Source: Anniella stebbinsi (taxonomy: Eukaryota; Chordata; Lepidosauria; Squamata; Anniellidae). Taken from it: 64,000 bases of DNA. The notes beneath the pieces were generated by a model. That model saw only the letters and a list, made by a program, of their open reading frames with translations. It was not told where the DNA came from and did not search any database. The stretch's first letter is position 1, and the number at the start of each line of letters is the position of its first letter. Both the position numbers and the translations under genes were made by a program. The stretch is taken from positions 206,130,017 through 206,194,016 of the forward strand of contig JARDYH010000004.1 in assembly GCA_029215795.1 (NCBI GenBank), read 5' to 3'. Positions 26,551 to 38,500 of this stretch are shown in pieces.

Positions 26551-29500
26551 TTAGTCACTAACTGAAGTCCCATTGATTTCATAAGAACATAAGAAGCTGC
26601 CTTATCAGATCATTGGACTAATGATCAGTCATTGCTGCATCTAACCCAGTATCATCAACACATAAATGGCTGTGTCTGTCCTGGGTTCAGGCAGGATTCT
26701 TTCCTTAGCCCTACCTGGAGATACTGGGAATTGAACCTGGGACCTTCTAATTTATGTGGGTCTGATCTAAGCCTGAATTCAACCCAATATTTTTTTCTTG
26801 CCTTAGTTTCTTCATCCAAGGCTTGCTCTGCTCACTTCCTGCCCAGCCTTCCCATTTCTTTACTGGCTTTTTAAAATATATTTTTAAATTTTTTTGGTGG
26901 CAGGATGAAAAGCCTTGCATTATTGTGTGTGTTTTGTTTGTGTTAGACTCTGTCTCTTTTCCCTCCTTTTTGGGAGGTGGGGGGATTGGGAAGTTGTGGC
27001 TGAGCTGCTTTCTCAGTGTTCTTGTGCTCTGTTCCTCTCCCAAGTATACACGCGTTGCTGAAGATCAGGGGATCCTTCACAACTAAAATTTCCTTGCATT
27101 TTAAAGCGTTTAGCCTTTATAAGATGGACGAGTGCAAACACTAAGGATTGGCTAATAATTTTATCTTAAGTGGAATTTGCCAAAAAGTGGAAGGATTTTG
27201 CAGATTTTGTTTAGAATATTGGTTAAAGAAATGGAAATAAAGCAGTCTAAACTTAAACACCTTGGAAATGAGGAGTTGATAACACTGAGGCATTTATTAT
27301 AAACTTTGAAATTTGTTCTTGATATACTTGAACAGCTTTTTCAATCAAAGCATATTCGTGGAGCTATTCATATTTTGAAGGTAAATGGGTTTACAGATGT
27401 AGTAGGTTGCCTTGTCCTAAACATTTCAATATTAAATGTTTATGTATTAGACTTACTTTAAATACCTACTGAAGAGAGGAAAAGTTAAGAAGAATATAAT
27501 ATTGTATTGAAGAGAGGAAAGGTTAAGAAGAATATAATATTGTAGGACTTTAAAATCTTTTGAAATGTTTAAAAAGAGCAGAGGACGGAATTTCGCTGTT
27601 TAAGGAAACCTATTTCAGTCTGCTTACTGTATTGTCCTTCGTGGCAACAAATTACCAGAAAGTCAGATCATACAAACTTTGGAAGGTTTCACGGTGATCG
27701 TCTTGTGTGTATCGTTTTTGTCTTGCTAGTTTGAAAAGTCATCTGCAGAATTAAGCTTACAAATTGGCGAGAAAAATCGGTTGCTAGCTGAACAGAGAGA
27801 CCAGACAGAGAGTATGAAACAGCTGGCAAAGGAGAACACCTTGCTGCAAAAGGAGAGAGATGGCCTCCAGCAGGCTATACAGAGTATTACAACAGAAAAT
27901 GACCAACTCCGGAAGGACTTGCTGGAAAACTCTATAAAGGTATAGGGAGGTTTTCCAGGACACTGAATCCAAGTGATATGTTGCATGAAACCTGTTGGTG
28001 ACAGGTGTTTGGACCCAGCACCTGACTTCTAGGCCCATGAGACTTTACTGAAATTCTGCATAGAGTTAACATGATACTCTTACGGAGCTTTACAAAAGTA
28101 CCATAATCCAGTGATGGGACTTGGTTTTTTTTTTTATTTGTCTGAAACATGTTGGCCCAGGCCTTTTGAGATTTTGCCTGTGTTCATAATATTTTATATT
28201 AAACAGGAAATTGAGGAAGTTGTAATTCCCAAACTTTCTAGAGTGAAATGCCCTCTACGGAAGGAATTTTATCGTTCTAGAGCAAGGCTAGGAGAAATGA
28301 AGATCTGTAATCCTTGGCTTGTAGATTCTGTTGTTGTTGACAGCACTGAGCCTGTTCAGAAAACATGCTAAGCCATGTTTAAGCTGCTAACTCTTTTGCA
28401 GCAAATGCTAGCAAGTGTGTTTAAACTGTGGTTGTGTAACCTCTGTGGTTAGGAATGGTTCACATGACATGCTAAGCTATAATGTTTAGCTCAAAATGCT
28501 TAATCACTGTGCCTTAGTATGTCATCTGAGCAGGGTCAACATGTTTTAGATTTTAAAACGATAAAGAGAAGGGAGGATCTAAAACTTATGGAAATCCACC
28601 TTTGATTCTGAGGTCCGCTTAGTTCGCAGATAACCTACCCAGGAGGCATCTCTCATCATCCTTCACCATTGGTTATGCTGGCTGGGGCTGATGGGAATTG
28701 CGGCCCTCTGAATGTTTTCTCCTACAAGTCTCTCCCCCCCACACCCACAAAATATTAGGGAGTAAGTACCAATGGACACAGTGCAATTTAGTCAGGTTTC
28801 ATTGAGGCCAACAAGTACGGCCTAACTGAAAGAAACCATTTTGGGGACTCTTGAAATAGCAAGTGGGATGTTCAACATCAACAAAATGTTGCAGCACGGA
28901 GTGCTTCTGTTCAGGGTTCCAGCCAGTCATGCTTTCAGAGGACTCCATTCCGCCGTCCCTTTCTCCAAACCAATTTTCAGTTCCCTCTCCCAGCAGTCAG
29001 TCCACCTTCCGTGCTCACTGATTATGCTCACTTTCCACTGGATTAGTTTTTACTTTCCCCCTTTTCCTAAATATTTTCTGTACTTCTGCAAACCTTTGGG
29101 TTTCCTCCATGCCTCCCTCTTGTGCATGGATGGTGCGATTTCAGCTGCATCAGGATCTCCACTCAGATAATGCTATGAATATATAGGATAATTTATAGCA
29201 GGGCTAACGAAGTCCGCATAAATCTCAGTTCATTTTGTCATTCAGGCTTGGGTTGATTTGGCTAATCTTCTGCAGTTTCATGCAGTAAATTGCACTGTCT
29301 TCTGCTTTGTCATCTGAGAAACCACCAGGGTATAAACTAAATTGTGGACTGAAAAGGCCAGGTGCAGACAATCGTGTTAAGCAAGCCCTAACTTCGGAAG
29401 CTGCCTGCGCCTTTTTCTGTTTCATTACCTTCTTGAGGCACATTTTCTTTTAATAGGTTCACTTTTTAGGCAACGTTCTGAACTAATTACCTCTGGAGGT

Positions 29501-32500
29501 GAAGGATAGGGAGGGAGGGAGGGAGGGAGAGACCTAAAAATGAATTAGTCTCAACTCTCTCAAATCTGTATGACTTTGTTTTTTTTCTAACCAGTATTTG
29601 AACATGTAATGATATGAACCCTCCCACATAAACCTGGTTCATGTCTGATTTTGCCTTTGCAAACATTTTAAATTGTGTCTGGAATAGAAAGAAGTCTGCT
29701 CAGGCTTTCTTTCACAGAAGAGCAGGACTTCAGCACTTTTGATTATCTTAGATTTGGGGATGTTATCTATTCATCTTAAGATAATGTTGTCCATCTAATC
29801 CATATTCTGTCTTTTCAGCTCTCTGAAACAAATGCCAAAGTGGAGCAAAAAGACTCCATTGGAAGCTTGGAAGCGAAAGTGTTAAGAATAACGGTACATA
29901 ATATTATTTACTACATTTATTTGATTTATACCCTGTGTTTCTATCAAAAAATGGCACTCAAGGCAGCTTGCATAATAAATTAGTATTACATAACCTTTTT
30001 CTGTCTAAAATAAGCATATTTATTGATTTTCCAAAGGAATATTTATTTATTTACAATGTTTATATACCACTCCCCATCCAAAAGATTTCGGAGCAGTGCA
30101 CAGTAAGTAGAATAAAAGAATGAAAACACCATATTTAAAATTACTGTTTTTAAAAGAACAAAGTTCTGATAAAACCCAAGTTCTGGTAAAACCATGACTG
30201 GTCATTAAAGGAAAGCTGAGGTGCCAGAAATAATACAATATTGGTGCCTGCCTGATCTCCAAAGGCAGCTTGACTAGTGTACAAAACCCTGAACAACTTG
30301 GGATCGGGATACCTGAGAGAGCACCTTCTCCCCTATCAACCTGCCCAGTCACTGAATTTCATAGGAAGGAGGCTACCACACTGAAGGCCCTTCTCCTGGT
30401 GGACTCCAATCGGACCATAGATTCATGTGGAACCACCAGGAACATGACCTCAGTGACCAGGCAGGTTGATAACGGAGAAGGCGCTCTCTCAACCTGGTCC
30501 CACATTGTTTAGGGCTTTGTACACTAGGCTAGAACCTTAAACCTGGCCCGGTATTGAATAGGCAGCCAGTGCAGTTCCCTCAGCAAAGCAATTATTACCA
30601 TGGCCAATCTATCCCTGCGCAGGGGAGGCCAGAGATGGCAAACCAAGTGAAGCTAGTAAAAGGCATGCTGAGCCGCCACAGCCCCTTGGGCCTCTAGCAA
30701 CAGTGATGGATCTAGGAGAACCCTTAAACTATAGTACTGCTGGAAGTTGAGCAGACTTTGTTCTGCAGGGAGGTCTAATTGATAGTTTGCTGCTATCAAG
30801 CTGCTATTGTCTTACTCAAGCATGGAAATATCCTAAACCGCGTCCTATGCAATAGGCAATGGTGACAGTCTGCCACACAAATCTGTTCTGTGACTGGTTT
30901 AGCTAACCAGTACCATCTGATTTTTTTAAAAAAAATATCCCCAAAGTTTTCATCAACAAAGTGTTGTTGATTATTGTCTTTTTTTACTCCCCTATGGCTT
31001 GAGCAGCCTTCCCCAACCTGGTGCCCTCCAGATGTTTTGGACATCAACTCCCATCAGCCCAGCCAATATAGCCAGTGGTTAGGAATGCTGGGAGTTGTCA
31101 TCCAGAACATCTGGATGACCCCATGTTGGGAAAGTCTTTACCCAAAACCAGCCTCTTAACTGCAGTGTGGTGTCCGTACCAACATCTTGTGATTCCACCA
31201 AGTTCTGTGACTGGATACTAGTTTAAGTATTTTCAGAGTGGCTGGATTCATACATAACACTAAGCTATGATGGGTTGCTAACCGCTATGCATTGTAGATT
31301 ATGCAAACAGCCCTCTGTGTCCATTCTGGGTTCAACTGAGTAGTATATTTTGGTGCTTTCCTGAAGAACATTGCTTTTGAAAGACAGAAACTACAATCAA
31401 GAGCTGACCCCCAGCCTATTAAAAAGAATATTTGTAAATGCATCATTGCATTTTATTTCGCAGCTTGATCTTAACCAGCTTTTGTTTATTTCAGGAAACT
31501 CTGGAGAAATTTCCAGTTCTGGAAAAGAGGTCTGAACATTTTAAAAATATGGCACTTCAGATTAAGATTGATCTTGACCATGAGAAAGCGATAGTAGCCA
31601 AAGGACTTGCTGGCCTTTCTCCTCAGCAAGCAAATAATGTCAAAAGGCTTCAAATGGAACATGAGCACATAAGTAATGGTCTCCACAGCTTGTTGAACAA
31701 AGTTCAGGTACTGATTTTCAACACTGTGTTCCTTCTGTGGCATGCTTCACTATAGTGTTTTTGTTATTGTGGTTCAATGTTTTTCCTGTTTTATTGTTTT
31801 TGGTAATGTTTTTATGCATCTGATTTTTATTTGTATGATTATGTGCATTATCATTCATATTGATTTTGGGGGTTTTCTCTTAATTGTCAATTTCTGTACT
31901 TGTGTAAATTGCTTTGAGACTCCTTTTTGTAGTGGGAATCAACTAGGGGTGTGCACGGCCGAAATTATCGTATCGTTATCGGAAATCGCTTCAAAAATAA
32001 TTCAGATCCTATTATACCGGAGGTTAATCAAATCTAATTGTATCAGATTTCCGATAATTATCGGAAATCTGGTATTTATTTCGGAGCCCTATTTTGCCCT
32101 ATCGAGTTGCCCTATCGAGTTGCTTTTTGAGACAGAAAGGCCTATAACTTCTGTATTTTGAAAGTTAGAGACTTGAAACGTGGTCACAGTGCTTATGGGG
32201 TATGCCTAAGTTTGTGTATGAAATTTCAGAACAATCCCTCCAACCGTGTATTTTATATGAATTTTTAAAACATTGTGACCTTTTTTGACAGATCTCTGAA
32301 TGCACGTGGCGAGCTGTCATTCTGAGTTGTCAGAAGTTGCATGATCTTTTAAGAATTCATATAAAATACACGGTTGGAGGGATTGTTCCGAAATTTCATA
32401 CACATACTTAGGCATACCCCATAAGCATTGTGACCATGTTTCAAGTCTCTGACTTTCAAAATACAGAAGTTATAGGTTTTTTTGAATAGCGCTCCGATAT

Positions 32501-35500
32501 CTGAAAAAAAACCTGATATAATCAGACTGAAAATTTTCGGATCCAATATTTATGGGAGGTTTTTCTATCATATCGTTAATCGGATTTCCGATAACACCTT
32601 TATCAGATTGTTATCGGACATCAGAACAATACGATACACATCCCTAGAAGCAACCCATTAATGTTGTTGTTTTTAACTGTACAATTGGTTAGATCAGGGG
32701 TGTGAAACCTCCAGCCCGAAAGGCAAATCCGCCCTCCAAATGTCTCCAGAAGACTACTCCTCTTTCCCCCCCAACCACTGATTGTGCAGTGTTTTCCTTA
32801 CTCCAAAAGGCTGAAATCTCTCTCTTAAGGCTTAGTTACTGACAGTAAGTTAAAATATGCTGGTATTGGGGGGTTTGGTCCTGCCACTTCTGCCCTGCCC
32901 CCTTTGTCTTTGGCTGTGCCCACCACTGGAATGCAGTCCCCAAGAACTTCTCCGAAATGCACTTTGGCCTCAGGCTGAAAGAGATTAGGCACCCCTGGCT
33001 TAGGTGTACTACTTATGAACATAGGAACAGCCCTGCTGGATCAGATGAAAGGCCTATTTTAGCCCAGCAGCCTATTTCCCACCCAGTGGCCTCTAGGAAG
33101 CCCACAAACAGTACAATACAGCACTAGCATCATCCTGTTCATGTTCCTCTGCAACTGGTACTGAGAGCCATGCCGTCTCTGATCCTGGAGGGGACCATAT
33201 TGCCATCGTAACTCGTTGCCTATCTTCTATGACAGAGATGGGCAGAAGGTAGATGTGGATCTACTAGTAGATCTCTGGGTGATTTGCAATCTCTGCGCAC
33301 CCCCAAGCGCACAATAATTAAGTTGTGGAATAAGATCATTGGGGGAGGGACAGGAGTGGACTTCGGCTAAAAGGTACCAATCACAAACTCCTCGGCTGAG
33401 CATATGCTCAGAGGCACCCTGTTCCTTAATTGTTAGCATATGCCTGCCCACCCCACAGCCACTATTCTGCACCTTTCTCCAGTTAGTGGACCTCATGGTT
33501 CTGTTAAGAACAAACACAAAGTAGATCCTGCAAGCCTGAAATCTGTTCCATCCTTGCTCTAGCCCATGAAAGCTTATGCCATAATGGATCGTTGAAGCCT
33601 TGTATTCATTGCTGAGCAGTGCCTGACTAAATATACAGTGCGCATTTAGTTAAATTACCCTTTCAATCTCAACAGTTCCTTTTTAGCCGCTTGTGCAAGA
33701 AGGAGGGTGAATTCTTCACGAACATCGTCAACTACACAAGGGAGCTGCTTCAGGAGGGGAGAAAACATGAGCTGCTGACTCAGATTCAGCGTCTCAAAAA
33801 GCGTCCTTTGGAACGACGTAGAGATGGGCCCCACCTCCTCGACCTCCCTGGACTGAGCCAAACCTTGGACGTCTACATCGAGGTAACTCTCTGTCTCGTG
33901 CTAGCTAGACTTAGGCTGTCCTGATATATTTGAGATGTTCTCTCTTCTTAGTTTGAAATTGACTCCCAAGTTTGCTAACCTAAAGGGAAACAACTGGAAC
34001 CTGCAACAAAGTGTTGCATTGTTTCCTTACCCTCACAAGAGGATTTCGGGGAAACTGTACATGGGCATCCCTTGGGGCGCACACGAGCATGCTGATACCA
34101 GGGCCCAGCTTGTCAATGCCGGCGGCATGATCGCCCACCCACCGGCGCAATCCAGGACGTGCCAGTCCATGGAGGGGTCACCACTCATTCCGCAAGCGCC
34201 CTGCAGCCGCCTGCATCCCCAAAGAATGTGTGGCAACCCCTTCATGGACTGGTATATCCTGGATCGTGCCAGTGGCAAAAATATGAGTGCCCACCGTTCC
34301 TGGGCCCCGGTAAGTGCAGCCCTCCTAGACGGCATGCTGGAAGTTGCAGGCTGTTCTTCTTCGTGGTCTCTGTGCATCACACATATGGTCTCTGTGCCGG
34401 CGCCGAGCCTCATTCGAGAAACTTCCATAGCTTAGATTTTAGGCAGGAACCCCTCCCCCACCGTCCTACTGCGCATGCTCGGGTTCCAGTTTACCTTAGT
34501 TCTTTTTTTACCTCTGCTGTTTGCCTCGCGGGAGATTTTGTCCGAACTGCGTTCGCATTCTTTCTGAAAATTAAATAATAGTTAGTTAGCTTAGTTAGTT
34601 ACTTGTTTGTATTTTTTCTACTGATACATATCGTTTTATTCCACACAAAAAAATAAAAAATTGTAAGTTTGTTTCTCTTCGCTGCCAGCGGAATGGCGCA
34701 GACTGCACTTTTTAAGACTTGCACTAAATGTAGGGCAAAGCTCGCCCTCACGTACGGCCATTCTTTATGCCTATTGTGTCTTGGTGAGGCACACATTGTT
34801 AAAACCTCGCAACAAGCTCGACGAAACCGAGCGGACAGACTAAGGGTTCTCCTTTGGAAGAAAGCTTTGGAGGCCCCATAAGCAGCTCTCTATGTCTCAG
34901 CTGGTCTCCGACTCTGGTGCCCACCGTGTCCAAACCACCAGTCGGCTAACAGCACTGATTGGGCAGGCTTCCAGCCTCAAAAAGTCTAAGAAGCACCCCA
35001 AAAAGTCATCGGTTATAACCCTCCTGAGGGTATTCAGTACGAGAAGAAGGTACTCAGCATAAGAACAAAGCATGTCGATAAGGCTGTTAAGTCTTCATTG
35101 ACCACCATTTTTCTGTCTTCGGTACCGTCTCCTCCGATGTCGATATCATCAGTACCGATGAGACCGGTACCGTCAACAATGGAGGCTCCTGTCGCTGTAC
35201 CTCCCTCCTTGGTACCGGCTAGCCAGCCTATTGAGCAGCCCCCACGGGGACCGCCTCCTGCGTCGGTGTTGGAGGGCGAAATCCCCGATTCACCTCCTCC
35301 ATCCGCCGTACTGGCTCACCATCCTCCGGCTCTTTCAATTGACATCTCCCCTAGGAGTCAACGATGCGACTCAAGGTGTCACTATTATCGGTCTTGGTCT
35401 AGGTCTCGATCCCGAGATTGGGATAGATACTCCGATCGTTCTGTTCAGTCGTATGCCTCCCGCTATAGCGATGGGCATCGGGATAGAGCCTTTGAGAGCG

Positions 35501-38500
35501 ACTATCGTCGGTACCATTACGTGTGCGAGCACCATCCTGCAGCGCAATGCCAGTCGGTACTGTGTTCACAGTCAGCAGAAATCGCCCATACTATGGTCCG
35601 CCAGCCGGACTCGGTGGTCTCGGTACCGGCACTTCCACCTTTGCTACCGACGGGACCTGACGGTTTACAACAACCTTCCTCACTGCAGTCTGTTGAAGAC
35701 TATGCCTCGGATTCCTCTTCGATATCGACAGCCCCTCCTTCAGTACCATCGCCAGATGCTGTCGTCGGTACCGCCGAGCGTGCTTCCCCATCTGTGGAAC
35801 TCGGAAATTTCACAGAACAGATGCTCCGCATGGCCCAGTCCCTGGGTATTGAACATCAGCAACCTGAAGAAAAATTTGTTGATCCGATTTATGATGTCAT
35901 GTACACAGAATCTTCTACACCGCTGGCTATTCCGCGTGTTCCAACTCTTCTTCACACTGCCAAACAATCGTGGAATAATCCCTCCACTATGGGTCCAGTA
36001 TCTAAACGTTTGGACGCTTTGTACAAAGTTCAATAGAAAGATGCTTTCTTTCTGTTTGTGCACCCAAAACCGAACTCTGTGATTGTTGAGGCAGCTCAGG
36101 GCAAGTCCACTAAGATTCATGCTGCCCTTACAGATAAGGAAGGTAGAAAGTTGGACATGTTTGGACGTCGAATTTACTCCTCCTCCGCCTTAGCCATGAA
36201 AGTGGCTAACTATCAAGCCATGATGGCTCGCTACCAACTTTTTCTTTGGGACAAGATGTCATCTCTTATGACATACCTCCAGGCGAGCAACGAGAGCTGG
36301 CTCATGTTTTTCATACAGAAGCTATACGCTTGTCTAAACAAGAACTCACAACCTCGAGACATCAAACCGATTGTGCTTCCAAGGCCATGGTTGGATCAGT
36401 GGTGTTACGTCGACATACTTGGCTACGCTCATCTAACCTTCCTCAGGAACGAGATCTAGAATAGAGGATCTACCATTTGATGGAGAAGGTTTATTTAATG
36501 CGACCACAGGTTCGGCTATGGATACCATCCAGAAGGCAAAGGTCACTGCACGTAAGATGGGGTTTACTCCCCCCCAGCAGCAACAATATCGCCCACGCAA
36601 ATGGTTTAGACAACACCCTTATCCGCAGAGGCAATTTCAGGATCGCCAGCAACACTATCAGGCTCCTCCACCTCAACCGCCTTACCAGCAGAGGAAACAA
36701 TTTCAGCCCAACCGCTTCCACCAACCCTGTAGAAGGCAGGACAACTCTCAAAAGCAGCGTCTTTGACTCCAACATCCTTTGCACTTCTCCACTCCTCAGA
36801 TTTGGCAACCTTCTGACGTCCTTTTACCCAGCTTGGACAATGATTACATTGGACAAGTGGGTTTTGAGCATTGTAAAAAATGGATACATGATAGAGTTTG
36901 GGGCCCTCCCGGTACCGTGAAAGTAACACTGCCATCAGAGGCCTTACTTCAAGAGGCTGCCACCTTCCTTCAGAAGGGTGCCATAACAGCCATTCCCCTT
37001 TCAGACATACAGGCAGGGTTTTATTCCCGTTTTTTCACGGTACCGAAAAGAGACAGAGGTCTTCAACCTATTATGGATCTCAGGGATCTCAACAAATTCA
37101 TTCTAACAAAAAAATTCCGTATGATAACATTGGCTTTGATCCTTCCTCTTTTGCGAAGAAATCGCTGGTTTACCCTAATAGACCTGAAGGATGCTTACTT
37201 TCACATCGCAATCCATCCGTTTCATCAAAAATTTCTCAGGTTCATCATAGGTGCAAACATTTCAATTTTCAGTTCTTCCTTTCAGCCTCAAGACAGCTCT
37301 CAGAGTGTTCACAAAATGCATGGGAGCTATCTGTGCTCATCTAAGAGCGAAGAGAATCGAGCTCTATCCCTATTTGGACAACTGGTTGATAGTGTCCCCA
37401 TCTCAGCAGCAGGCGTTCAAGGATGTAGACACTGTAAAGACTCTTCTGCTGAACCTAGGTCTGCAGATCAGCGTGGACAAATCAGTGTTTCAGCCTACCC
37501 AGACAGTACAGTTTATTGGGGTCCTTCTAAATTCTCCAATAGGAAGAGCATTCCTGCCGAAAGAACGGGCAATCACTGTCCGAAACGTGTCACTGCAGAT
37601 TCTGGAAACGCCACAAACCTCCGCGTTCCTTATATAAAGACTATTAGGCCTTATGTCAGCATCTGTGTATGTGGTCAGATGGGCCCGGTTACGCATGAGG
37701 CCATTACAACAGTTTCTCCTGAACAATTTCGACATTTCCATGAACCCAAGGAAGGTCAGGTTTGTCATACCTGCAGCCTTACGTCATACGGTCAGATGGT
37801 GGACAGACCTTCAAAACCTATTACAAGGCATGCCCTTTGTAAGTCCAGGCCCAACGCGGTCCCTAACTACGGACGTGTCTTTGTTGGGCTGGGAGCCCAC
37901 TGCGACGATCTCGTAATCCAGGAGAGATGGTCACCTTGCGAGAAAACCCTGCATATCAACATGTTGGAACTCTTGTCAGTAAAGAAAGCTCTGTATGCTT
38001 TCAAGACATATCTCAGGGGGCATCATGTTCTCATCTTATCAGACAATACCACAGTAGTTTGGTATCTAAACAAAGAGGGAGGCACACGTTCTCCTCTCCT
38101 GCTACAACTTACCTTAGACATCCTTTATTGGTCGATTCCAAAGGATATACGCCTTTCCACCATTCACATTGCAGGAGCAGACAATGTCCAGGCAGACGAC
38201 CTCAGTCGCAATTTTCACGACACTCACGAGTGGGAGCTGTCACCTGTAGTAGTCCTACATCTTTTATTCGCTCGCTGGGGCACGCCAGTCATAGACCTCT
38301 TCGCCACTCAGGACAATGCAGTCTGCGCCACATTCTGCACAAGAGCAGGAATAGGTCAGTCATCTCTAGGAGATGTGTTTATGTTGACATAGGGAAAAGG
38401 ACTAGCATACATCTTCCCTCCGTTCCCTCTGATTGCCAGGGTGGTAACAAAGTTGTTCAGAACCCAGACGGATGCCATACTGATAGCCCCGTGGTGGCCA

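Noticed and set aside
27730..28240. Copies A, B and C as three separate small genes.
   Set aside because: Exons match the order of one CENP-E tail, lack their own starts and stops, and are all in frame-compatible phases in one orientation.
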